From: CAVYYW01 sp963772845
GTDB taxonomy: Bacteria; Bacillota; Bacilli; Bacillales; Sporolactobacillaceae
Length of the DNA stretch: 21,998 nucleotides
Reading direction: 5' to 3'
NCBI GenBank assembly: GCA_963772845.1
Contig: CAVYYW010000020.1
Span: 1-21,998 of the forward strand
Shown here: positions 7,176 through 14,114 of the stretch, one piece after another
Layout: each line of letters opens with the position of its first letter
Position numbering within the stretch: position 1 is the stretch's first letter
The notes under the pieces: model-generated
Seen by the model: the letters and a program-made list of their open reading frames with translations, nothing else
The model's database searches: none
What the model was told of the DNA's origin: nothing
Translations under genes and position numbers: made by a program

Positions 7176-8090
7176 ATGCTGCTGTTTTTTAGAATAGGGA
7201 TTCTGTTTTGTATTGCTGTGCTGCTTATTTATCTCGGCTTTTACTGGTGGAGACCGCGTACGGTTGAGCGAAGAATGCTGATGATTCGAAAAAGCTGGTA
7301 CACCATTTACTTCATCGGAGCGGCAATCGTGCTGCTGAACAATCCGGCGGCAGCGATCGACAATTGGCAGGCATTTATGATCACGGCCATTATTTTTGCG
7401 CTTGTGGATATCTTTGTCTTCCTGTCCATGTACATTAAAAAAGTAGGAAACAGCGAGCTCGTAAGGCAGATCCAAAACTTTCAGGAGAGTGCCGATATCG
7501 TAGTGAGCAATAAAGAGAAGCTGAATGCTTATATCCGTTTTTTAAATGAAGAAGGTGTTGATTTATATGAAGGAGGCTCCGGAGGTTTTTTAAAGGGATT
7601 TATTGCATTGACAGAAAAATGGGCGGAAGCTGGAGGGATGCGTGTGAAATTCTATCCCTTTAAAGATCAGGAAGATAGGGAAACTCTCCTGTCTATTATT
7701 CCTCAGAAACAGTTAAAGGATAAGCCGATCGTCAAGCTGAGTGAACGCATTCCGTATTTTTTTGGTAAAAATAAACAAGTGCTAATGCCTGTTCATTTAA
7801 AAGATCAAGGGGAATACATTGTTCATTTAATGTCCGAAGATGTACTGACAGAGACGGACTGTCTGCTGCTTTCGGCACTGCTTTCCACTTACGACCTCGT
7901 CTTTCAGATGAAGGGGCAGCAGGGTCAAGCCGAGCAACCGTTAAAAAGTGAATCATTGACCGCCGCAGCCTCCAACAACATTGTGATTAACGCCAAGCCG
8001 TTGACTGGGGTGCCGGATGTCCCATTCAGTCCTCACACAAGCTATTTGCTGGAGGAAGCAGAAAAAGCGGCCCGGGAAAACGGCTTGTAA
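7176..8090 (+). CDS. spoIISA: SpoIISA-family toxin with C-terminal SpoIISB-like extension
   Basis: A 304-residue protein whose first about 243 residues match SpoIISA, the membrane-damaging toxin of the type II SpoIIS module. Three membrane segments lie at about 5-22, 42-56 and 68-86. Family landmarks are IRKSWYTIYFIGA (residues 37-49), FALVDIFVFLSMYIKK (74-89) followed by GNSEL, and near the end of the cytoplasmic domain LTETDCLLLSALLSTYDLV (224-242). B. subtilis SpoIISA is about 248 residues, so there are about 55-60 extra residues. This extension (from Met245) ends with AKP...PFSPHTSYLLEEAEK, which resembles the C-terminal half of the antitoxin SpoIISB (AKPF...VSPHTARIFKENE, from memory). 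So toxin and antitoxin appear joined in one frame. A one-base sequencing insertion is an alternative. The start follows AGGGGG; a terminator follows. Confidence 0.8.
   Translation: MLLFFRIGILFCIAVLLIYLGFYWWRPRTVERRMLMIRKSWYTIYFIGAAIVLLNNPAAAIDNWQAFMITAIIFALVDIFVFLSMYIKKVGNSELVRQIQNFQESADIVVSNKEKLNAYIRFLNEEGVDLYEGGSGGFLKGFIALTEKWAEAGGMRVKFYPFKDQEDRETLLSIIPQKQLKDKPIVKLSERIPYFFGKNKQVLMPVHLKDQGEYIVHLMSEDVLTETDCLLLSALLSTYDLVFQMKGQQGQAEQPLKSESLTAAASNNIVINAKPLTGVPDVPFSPHTSYLLEEAEKAARENGL
7908..8090 (+). other. SpoIISB-like antitoxin segment within the spoIISA frame
   Basis: From the in-frame ATG at 7908 this part would be a 60-residue protein; B. subtilis SpoIISB has 56 residues. The shared features are AKP, then SPHT, then an acidic and basic helical tail. 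The bases at 7908-7911 are ATGA. If one of the T residues just before were an extra base, the toxin would end at TGA and this part would start at ATG in the usual 4-base overlap of coupled genes. No separate ribosome binding site is visible, so independent expression would rely on coupling. Confidence 0.55.
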
Positions 8091-8144
8091 AGCGAATTTC
8101 CTGCTTTTTACTAGGGTGGGATAGCGTTATTTATCATAGAGAAA

Positions 8145-8182
8145 ACCGCTGACAAGATACTTTGTTAGCGGTCATTATTTTT
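8145..8182 (+). terminator. intrinsic terminator after the SpoIIS module
   Basis: A near-perfect inverted repeat: ACCGCT (8145-8150) pairs with AGCGGT (8167-8172) and an inner ACAA/TTGT adds to the stem. ATTATTTTT follows. Confidence 0.7.
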
Positions 8183-8247
8183 GAGACATAATGTAACGTT
8201 AGGGGATTCAATTTTTAATTTTCAAAGATTCATTTGACAAGCACATA

Positions 8248-8256
8248 TGTTATGAT
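8248..8256 (+). promoter_or_regulatory. candidate extended -10 promoter of the second lipoprotein
   Basis: TGTTATGAT matches the extended -10 form TGnTATnnT. A TTGACA at 8234-8239 is too close (11 bases) to be its normal -35 partner. Confidence 0.4.
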
Positions 8257-8293
8257 CGAAAAAGGAAATAATTGAAATAAAAGGAATGATCAA

Positions 8294-8953
8294 GTGAAGA
8301 ATCTAACGAAATTTTGTTATTGTATTGTTTCCCTAAGTTTGCTCATTTTGTTGCTCGTTGGGTGTACAGGCAGTAAGAACGAAGAATCAAAATCAGAGAA
8401 GGACACGGCTTTCGTATCGAACTCAACCACAGGATCTGAAAAATCCGCAAACGACGCCGCTACGGATCCTTCATCAGAAAATCCTAAAAATGAAAAGTCG
8501 AAAACGACATCTGGAAGCGAAGAAGAGAAAGCTTTGGCTAAAGATTCTTCTAAGGAAAAAAATGAAACTATTGGAGCAGGGAAAAACAGCACGAACAAAG
8601 AGACTTCTGAGAAAGAAAACAATAATGATAACAATGGCGCTCAAAAAAACATACATAACGCTAATAATCAAAGCGACCCTCAGGATGCCAAAAAGCAATT
8701 ATCATCCGGGGAAAACAACCAAAACAAGGCAGTTTCCTTAGTCAAAGACTATTTACGAAACCAGAACGATTTAGTCGAAGATAAAAACCACTTTGTTGAA
8801 TTCGAAGAGGTTCGTAATAAGTACTACATTGTAAGGTATTCTACCTTAGTATCAGGTCATTCTTCTACCAATGGGCGTTATGCAGTAGACATAAATAATG
8901 GAAAAGTCATAGAAATAACGGCTGCCACTGATTTAGATGCTTTAAACGAATGA
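8294..8953 (+). CDS. putative lipoprotein with long low-complexity linker
   Basis: A 219-residue predicted lipoprotein starting at GTG with AAGGA nine bases upstream. The signal peptide ends in the lipobox LLVGC, with Cys24 as the lipidated residue. Residues about 25-142 are a hydrophilic linker dominated by Ser, Lys, Glu, Asn and Asp, without hydrophobic core residues. Residues about 145-219 form a small alpha/beta domain: a helix (KAVSLVKDYLRNQND), then strands (HFVEFEEV, KYYIVRYSTL) and GRYAVDINNGKVIEI. The last motif resembles the strand-turn-strand of PepSY-like or conserved Bacillus lipoprotein C-terminal domains, but I cannot name the family. The stop codon abuts the tandem repeat array, with only two bases between them, and no terminator is seen before it. 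Confidence 0.7.
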   Translation: MKNLTKFCYCIVSLSLLILLLVGCTGSKNEESKSEKDTAFVSNSTTGSEKSANDAATDPSSENPKNEKSKTTSGSEEEKALAKDSSKEKNETIGAGKNSTNKETSEKENNNDNNGAQKNIHNANNQSDPQDAKKQLSSGENNQNKAVSLVKDYLRNQNDLVEDKNHFVEFEEVRNKYYIVRYSTLVSGHSSTNGRYAVDINNGKVIEITAATDLDALNE

Positions 8954-8955
8954 AA

Positions 8956-9190
8956 GGGCGTTCATAAGGGCGATGAACGACCAAACGAGGTCGAAAAGCA
9001 GGAAAAAGGGCGTTCATAAGGGCGATGAACGACCAAACGGGGTCGAAAAGTAGGAGAAAGGGCGTTCATAAGGGCGATGAACGACCAAACGGGGTCAAAA
9101 AAGAGGAAAAAGGGCGTTCATAAGGGCGATGAACGACCAAACGAGAGTCAAAAAAGCAGGAAAAAGGGCGTTCATAAGGATAACGAAAAG
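8956..9190 (+). repeat. tandem array of 52-bp repeats, each with an inverted repeat
   Basis: Units begin at 8956, 9008, 9060, 9112 and 9166 (spacings 52, 52, 52 and 54); the fifth is partial. Each full unit begins GGGCGTTCATAAGGGCGATG and contains the 7-bp inverted repeat CGTTCAT/ATGAACG around AAGGGCG. The 3' part (ACCAAACG, then a variable purine-rich stretch ending in AGGA) differs slightly between copies. There are no unique spacers. Open frames across it are generated by the repeat and are not convincing genes. Confidence 0.9.
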
Positions 9191-9317
9191 GAGCAAAAAG
9201 TGGCCTCAGGAAGAAGTGCGTCAAAGTGGAAGCGATCGGAATGCTTCCATGGGCGATGGCGTCACTCACTGCTGCAGAAATGTTTTAAACGCATGGTGTA
9301 GAACAGGTTTTTGTTTC

Positions 9318-9445
9318 CGCTCTAGGCTGCTCGCTTTCCGCGGGCACGGCCTCAGCTAACTTTGGCGTGGTTTTTCTTTGTGCGCCAAAGTGGATCTTCG
9401 GACGCGTGCTAGTCCCGCCGGAGTCTCGCGCCCACCGCTTCACTC
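9318..9445 (+). repeat. dispersed Bacillales-type intergenic repeat, fullest copy
   Basis: A GC-rich element running from TCTAGGCTGCTCGCTTTCCG through a hairpin (ACTTTGGCG at 9359-9367 with CGCCAAAGT at 9383-9391), then TGGATCTTCGGAC, to CCGGAGTCTCGCGCCCACCG. It shares 22 identical bases with the left end of the window and shorter phrases with 1012-1112 and 19425-19560. It is non-coding. From 9446 to 9655 I see no gene and no clear promoter for the downstream alpha-glucosidase. Confidence 0.7.
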
Positions 9446-9655
9446 AACGTATGAACTCGATAGCAGCATCTGTCTAGTTACACCATCGGCATAACAGACA
9501 CCTGATATAATGGTAGACTTTCTAAGTTGACCTTTCTGCTTCTTAGTGGGCTGCCTTTGACGCTCGGTCCGCTTTCATAGGTTTTGGCTTTTCATATCAG
9601 GAAGAGACGTTTATGTTAGTATTTAAGAGTATTTCAAAAGAAAGAAGGAAATGAT

Positions 9656-11257
9656 TTGAAAAAAGTATGGTGGAAGGAAGCTGTGGTTTATCAGGTTTAT
9701 TGGCGTAGTTTCTTAGATACAAACGGAGATGGCTATGGTGACCTCCAGGGGGTCATTAAAAAGCTAGATTACATAAAAGAACTGGGCATTGATATTATTT
9801 GGCTGAATCCGTGCTTCGAATCACCGGATGTGGATAACGGCTATGATATATCTGATTATTATGGTGTGATGAAAAAAGCGGGCACGATGAAGGATTTCCA
9901 GAAGCTGATTGAGGAAATTCATGCTCGTGGTATGAAAATCATTATGGATCTTGTTGTGAATCATACCTCAGATCAGCATCCGTGGTTTTTGGAATCACGG
10001 TCATCCCGTCATAACGATAAGCGGGATTATTACATCTGGCGCGATCAGCCAAATAATTGGCGCTCTTATTTTTCACCTTCCGCCTGGGAGTACGATGCGT
10101 TAACAGAGCAGTCGTATTTTCATGCGTTTGCACCGGAACAGCCCGATTTGAATTGGGCGAATCCTGCTGTGAGAGAGGAAATTTACCGGCTGATGGCTTT
10201 TTGGCTTGAAAAAGGGATGGATGGCTTTCGACTTGATGCCATTGCGATGCTTGATAAAGAGGAAGGATTTCCGGATGCGGACGACCCCGACCGCTTGGAT
10301 TACCTAGGGAATAAGCCAAAGGTTCATGATTATTTGCATGAAATGCATGAGGCTGTATTGAAAAAATACAATGCATTTACCGTGGGTGAAGTGGCTTTTG
10401 CTGGACCTGAAGAAGGGTTGAAGTATGTGCAGGAGGATCGTGAAGAGCTCAACACTATTTTTCATTTTCAGGTGCTCGATGAGATGTGGACATGGGATCT
10501 GAAGCGGTTCAGGGAGATACAGAATAATTGGCACTCCGTTTTGTGGAACAAGGGATGGAATTCCCAATTCATTAATAATCATGACCACACGAGAGTGGTA
10601 ACAAGGTTTGGCAATGACGAGGAATATCGCGTGCAGTCTGCTAAGCTCTTTGCTGTAATGGTTCACCTGCTTCCAGGCACGCCTTATATCTATCAAGGCG
10701 AGGAAATCGGAATGACTGGCGTAAGGTTTCCTTCAATTAATGACTACAATGATATTGCCATGAAAAATAAATTTAAAGAAGATGTTGCTAACGGAAAGGA
10801 TCCTGCTGAAGTACTGGATTCCCTGATCAAATCTTCCCGCGACAACTCCCGTACGCCGATGCAATGGACGGATGAAGAGCATGCCGGATTTACACATGGG
10901 AAACCGTGGATCACCGTCAATCCAAATTATAAAGAGCTGAACGTGGAAAATGATCTGGCAAGAGACGATTCGATTTACCGCTTTTACCAAAAGCTGATCG
11001 GATTACGTAAAAAGCATGATGTTATAGTTTACGGGGACTACGAAGATGTATCGCCAGAAGGGAAACGTGTCTATCGATTCAAGCGGATGCTTGGCAGCTC
11101 TCAGTTAAACGTCTTTTTAAATATCAGTAATGAGACAGTGACGTGCAGCTGTGACAGCAAAGGCGACCTCTTAATCGGGAATTATCCTGAAGAAGAAATG
11201 AGACTGGACCTGCTTCAGCCTTGGGAAGCACGGGTGTATGCGGAAGAACTTGATTGA
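9656..11257 (+). CDS. GH13 alpha-glucosidase (oligo-1,6-glucosidase/maltase group)
   Basis: A 533-residue cytoplasmic GH13 enzyme of the oligo-1,6-glucosidase/alpha-glucosidase subfamily that releases glucose from short alpha-glucosides. It lacks a signal peptide. Visible landmarks are the N-terminal VVYQVYWRSFLDTNGDGYGD calcium-type loop, DLVVNHTS (residues 98-105), DGFRLDAI with nucleophile Asp194, TVGEVAF with acid/base Glu245, and FINNHDHTR with Asp310. SRDNSRTPMQW marks the later conserved region and a beta-sandwich domain closes the protein. The residue after the nucleophile is Ala195. In this group Val there favours alpha-1,6 bonds and Ala or Thr favours alpha-1,4 bonds, so a maltase preference is inferred. 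The start is TTG with AGAAGGAAA upstream. It is slightly shorter than the usual 550-565 residues and ends with its own terminator. Confidence 0.93.
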   Translation: MKKVWWKEAVVYQVYWRSFLDTNGDGYGDLQGVIKKLDYIKELGIDIIWLNPCFESPDVDNGYDISDYYGVMKKAGTMKDFQKLIEEIHARGMKIIMDLVVNHTSDQHPWFLESRSSRHNDKRDYYIWRDQPNNWRSYFSPSAWEYDALTEQSYFHAFAPEQPDLNWANPAVREEIYRLMAFWLEKGMDGFRLDAIAMLDKEEGFPDADDPDRLDYLGNKPKVHDYLHEMHEAVLKKYNAFTVGEVAFAGPEEGLKYVQEDREELNTIFHFQVLDEMWTWDLKRFREIQNNWHSVLWNKGWNSQFINNHDHTRVVTRFGNDEEYRVQSAKLFAVMVHLLPGTPYIYQGEEIGMTGVRFPSINDYNDIAMKNKFKEDVANGKDPAEVLDSLIKSSRDNSRTPMQWTDEEHAGFTHGKPWITVNPNYKELNVENDLARDDSIYRFYQKLIGLRKKHDVIVYGDYEDVSPEGKRVYRFKRMLGSSQLNVFLNISNETVTCSCDSKGDLLIGNYPEEEMRLDLLQPWEARVYAEELD

Positions 11258-11274
11258 GCGATAAAACGTTTTAA

Positions 11275-11306
11275 GGAAGCGCGGGACACCCGTCGCTTCC
11301 TTTTCC
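11275..11306 (+). terminator. intrinsic terminator after the alpha-glucosidase gene
   Basis: Stem GGAAGCG (11275-11281) with CGCTTCC (11294-11300), then TTTT. Confidence 0.8.
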
Positions 11307-11364
11307 CACTAACATACCCCCGGGAGTGCAATGAAACACTGAATGCTGGGGTGCGGCTAAACTC

Positions 11365-11400
11365 AAAAAGACCTTAGCCGATTCGGCTAAGGTCCTTGTT
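11365..11400 (-). terminator. terminator of the S53 protease gene, probably bidirectional
   Basis: A perfect 11-bp stem GACCTTAGCCG (11370-11380) with CGGCTAAGGTC (11384-11394) and a 3-base loop. On the minus strand it is followed by TTTTT, 18 bases after the end of the histidine-rich tail. On the plus strand a weaker CTTGTTT follows. Confidence 0.8.
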
Positions 11401-11417
11401 TATTTTATTAACTGAAT

Positions 11418-11603
11418 TTAATGCTTATCTTTGTGCCCATGACCGTCCCCGTGACCATGATCATCTCCATGACCATGATCATCACCGTGACCATGATCAT
11501 CATCCATGACCGTTACTGCTTCCGGCAGGTGCAAATGACTTGGCAAGAGCTGCCACATCAGGCGTTCCAAGGCCGGTTGCCTGATTGTAGATGGTTCCGA
11601 CAT
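11418..11603 (-). pseudogene. out-of-frame His/Asp-rich C-terminal tail of the S53 protease
   Basis: In another frame the minus strand continues past the S53 stop with DDHGHGDDHGHGDDHGHGDG, then HGHKDKH and a stop at 11418. About a dozen histidines in 25 residues, in HGHGDD units, suggest a metal-binding tail. The preceding true C-terminal sequence (LGTPDVAALAKSFAPAGSSN, then GHG) lies in the third frame and runs directly into it, so one extra base near 11500 separates them. The plus-strand complement is a run of CATGAT/CATGACC units. Confidence 0.65.
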
Positions 11604-13426
11604 TCCGGTGTAGAAAATGTTATCATTCGAAGACCCGGTTGTATTAAGCGGGTTGAAAGGCGAATTTTTGCTTTGGCAAATTTATAAATTTGCGGATTCC
11701 AGAAGCCGACACGGGTATGATCTGCACTGTTAATTAAAGCAGAAAGCCCGTTAAGCTGAGGTGAAACAAAGCTTGTGCCGCCGTATACTGCGTAACCAGC
11801 GTTTTGGCCAGGAGCGCCTGGATCACTGAAATACACTTTATAACCGGTGTATGGATCGGCATTCATGGACAAGTCAGGCAGGTTTCTGCCTTGACCGCGG
11901 CCGGACACAGTGGTTGGAGCGACACGTGTAACCGAAGTAAAGTCACTGCTCGGATCCCATCGTTTAACACCCACATATTTGTTGACGCCTGAGACACCTT
12001 TTTGATAATCAGGCGTATCAAAGAGCTGGCTAAAGCCACCGCCGCCGCCAACAAAGTAAGCTTCAGCCCATCCATCAGGATTATTTAAGCCGCGGGCATC
12101 AAAATAGTCATAAAGGTAATCCCATCCCCAGGCACGTTCCTTATCGACTGAAACAGTGACGCCAGTACTTGCAGAAGAGAAGTGGAACGGTACGGTTGTT
12201 CCGCCCGCTGCAGTCATATACGGGCTGTCAGCAGGATTGTCCACGGACAAGTCATAAGTCCCTGGATAACGGGTGGCATCATAGGCACCGGCGTCGCCTG
12301 CAGCGGCGAACATTGAAATGCCTTGTGCAGCAGCCTGCATGTACAGCTGGTTAAAGACTTCAGCGTATTCAGGAGATTCAACCTTCTCGTTTACAGCATC
12401 GATAACAGCTGTTTCACTTTCACCCCAGCTGACAGAGATTTGCTGAGCTTTATTTTCATTAATAGCTTTGGCAAAACCGTCAACAAAGCCGGAGTCCGTA
12501 TTTGGTGCAACATAAACATTAATATTGGCATTAGGGGCCAGGGCGCCTGACTGTTCAACATCCAATGTCGTTTCATCATAGCCATCATAGCCAGATCCAC
12601 CATCGACATTTGTTACTTTCAGTCGATCTGCTTTCACTTTAATGCCTTCATCTTTCCAGAATGCATAGGCATCATCGGGATTGAAGTTTGCTAATGTTAC
12701 AATGCCCATCGTCTGGCCATCACCTTTGGCTCCCTGATCATACAGCGGCTGAACATTATAGCGCTTGATCAGATCGGAAGGATCGAGGCTGAGCGGCCCT
12801 TGCGGTGAATCATTTTTAGCGAAACTTGGCTGTTTAATCGTGTTCGAGTGGAAATTCGAATAATCACTTAACCCAAGAATAGCCAGAATGTTTTCGGCCA
12901 CATGTTTCGGTGCTTTCGGTGCTTTTTTGGTGCCGTGGAAATGCTTGCCTTTGAATTTTGCTTTTTGAATATCAACACTAAAAGCTTTATTGAACTCGCC
13001 AACCGTACCGGTAGCGGTAATGACTAGATTATCCTGATAAGCATTACTCGAAATTCCAAAATGCTTCAGATACTCCGTAATGACTTTGATCTCTTGATCG
13101 CCAGGAGCAAAGTGTTTCTTAAAATCATTCACACTTAAAAAAGGATGACTGTGTGAAGAATTTGAAGCTTGTTCAATGTATTTAGCGAGTTCTTCCTTAT
13201 GTTGGACTTTCATCACGATATCCACACTTATTTTCGTGGCTGGATCAAGGTCCCCAAAGAAATCGGCATTTTGTAAAACGCCTGATCCATTACCCTGGGG
13301 AATAACCTGGGTGCCGGACGTACTGGTTGCAGCAGAGGCAAAGGAAGGCACAGCACCCATAAGTAAAGAAACGGCTGCGGCCGTTGAAGCAATTGTTCTT
13401 ACACGCTTTCTAATTTGTTTCAGCAA
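11558..13426 (-). CDS. secreted S53 (kumamolisin-like) serine-carboxyl protease
   Basis: A 622-residue open frame encoding a pro-kumamolisin-type peptidase, usually acid-active and secreted. Residues 1-33 form a signal peptide (RKRVRTIASTAAAVSLLMGA, cleavage near ASA). Residues about 50-200 are the activation prodomain. The catalytic domain has the Glu-x-x-x-Asp pair E285/D289 (DETTLDVEQSGALAPNA), the oxyanion Asp378 (FAAAGDAGAYD) and the nucleophile Ser552 in YGGTSFVSPQ. The spacing between Asp378 and Ser552 is longer than in kumamolisin because of an aromatic-rich insertion around 430-480. The start is TTG with GAGAGGAG upstream. After WNPQIYKFAKA the frame is wrong. Two missing bases (T run 11665-11669 and near 11605 on the plus strand) would restore IFYTG...NQATGLGTPDVAALAK, and a third change near 11500 would add a His-rich tail. 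The repaired protein has about 669 residues. Confidence 0.88.
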   Translation of the reverse strand: MLKQIRKRVRTIASTAAAVSLLMGAVPSFASAATSTSGTQVIPQGNGSGVLQNADFFGDLDPATKISVDIVMKVQHKEELAKYIEQASNSSHSHPFLSVNDFKKHFAPGDQEIKVITEYLKHFGISSNAYQDNLVITATGTVGEFNKAFSVDIQKAKFKGKHFHGTKKAPKAPKHVAENILAILGLSDYSNFHSNTIKQPSFAKNDSPQGPLSLDPSDLIKRYNVQPLYDQGAKGDGQTMGIVTLANFNPDDAYAFWKDEGIKVKADRLKVTNVDGGSGYDGYDETTLDVEQSGALAPNANINVYVAPNTDSGFVDGFAKAINENKAQQISVSWGESETAVIDAVNEKVESPEYAEVFNQLYMQAAAQGISMFAAAGDAGAYDATRYPGTYDLSVDNPADSPYMTAAGGTTVPFHFSSASTGVTVSVDKERAWGWDYLYDYFDARGLNNPDGWAEAYFVGGGGGFSQLFDTPDYQKGVSGVNKYVGVKRWDPSSDFTSVTRVAPTTVSGRGQGRNLPDLSMNADPYTGYKVYFSDPGAPGQNAGYAVYGGTSFVSPQLNGLSALINSADHTRVGFWNPQIYKFAKAKIRLSTRLIQPGLRMITFSTPECRNHLQSGNRPWNA

Positions 13427-13489
13427 CTGAATTTCTCCTCTCGAATTTGGGTTTTCCAGTGATGATTGAGTATGAAAGATTGCTAGCGT

Positions 13490-13513
13490 TCAAGTCGGAA
13501 AATGACGTTTCAT
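13490..13513 (-). CDS. possible 7-residue leader peptide upstream of the S53 gene
   Basis: ATG AAA CGT CAT TTT CCG ACT TGA encodes MKRHFPT. It is preceded by a very strong AAGGGAGGGAAGG ribosome binding site and lies between the candidate promoter and the S53 start. Short upstream frames of this kind can couple or attenuate translation. It may also simply be chance near an AG-rich site. Confidence 0.3.
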   Translation of the reverse strand: MKRHFPT

Positions 13514-13578
13514 GTGCCTTCCCTCCCTTAGGTCCATCAGAATATTCTGAACCATAGAATTAATATAGTCCTCATTCC

Positions 13579-13606
13579 TATATACTGTAAAGGAAAATAG
13601 TGACAA
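13579..13606 (-). promoter_or_regulatory. candidate promoter of the S53 protease gene
   Basis: On the minus strand TTGTCA (13606-13601) and TATATA (13584-13579) are separated by 16 bases, about 150 bases upstream of the S53 start. The stretch from 13607 to 14005 is AT-rich, with no gene that I can support. Confidence 0.5.
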
Positions 13607-14005
13607 TGAAAATAAAACAGTTAATTATTACTAGTCTAATTGATTGTAAAAAAAGTATTTTAGGTAAAAACGACTAGTTTATTTAAAGTATTTTACCTTT
13701 AATAGGAAATCGATTCCTGTAGGGATATAGCGAAAATAAATTAATCAACACTATTTGTGGATGATCTTGGCGATGAGCTGTAATGATAATTTGAGCCTCT
13801 ATAAGTCATTTTCAATCTACGAAAGTATCCAGGCCTTCTTTTTTAATATAAATTATTAACTGCTAAATAAAACCATAAAATAGACTCGTTTGTTAGTTTT
13901 AAAACAAAGAAAAGATAGTCGAATTTAATGGCTGGTTTTAAAAAAAAAATATTATTGATGAAGGTGATTTTTCTACACTAAATTCTTAAACTTTCTGAAA
14001 TTTCG

Positions 14006-14034
14006 TTGACAACGCTTTCATATAAAGATATATT
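14006..14034 (+). promoter_or_regulatory. sigma-A promoter of the galactoside operon
   Basis: A consensus TTGACA (14006-14011) and TATATT (14029-14034) with the ideal 17-base spacer, about 80 bases upstream of the solute-binding protein start. Confidence 0.8.
14007..14020 (+). promoter_or_regulatory. cre site (CcpA operator) overlapping the operon promoter
   Basis: TGACAACGCTTTCA matches the cre consensus TGWAANCGNTNWCA at every fixed position but one (C for A at position 4). It covers most of the -35 box and the start of the spacer, so bound CcpA would block RNA polymerase. This predicts glucose repression of the operon. Confidence 0.75.
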
Positions 14035-14114
14035 GTAAGTAAATTAATTAAATTAACTAACTTTGATGGCGAGTCAAATCGAATGTTCATACCACAAAAT
14101 GAGGGGGAAGGGTT

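Noticed and set aside
8317..8741. Frames of 74-127 residues on both strands over the second lipoprotein
   Set aside because: They are shadows of the low-complexity linker. The lipoprotein frame has a signal peptide, lipobox and ribosome binding site.
8956..9301. CRISPR array or small genes (74- and 76-residue frames, and a minus-strand 67-residue frame)
   Set aside because: The units are contiguous 52-bp tandem copies with no unique spacers and no cas genes. The frames are produced by the repeat itself.
9466..9600. Insertion sequence end upstream of the alpha-glucosidase
   Set aside because: The segment has no recognisable inverted ends, target duplication or transposase remnant.
11421..11687. 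Plus-strand 88-residue frame beginning with repeated MTV/MII units
   Set aside because: It is the complement of the His-rich repeat tail of the S53 gene.
11804..13430. Several 60-85-residue frames on both strands within the protease gene
   Set aside because: They overlap a long frame with a complete S53 catalytic signature.
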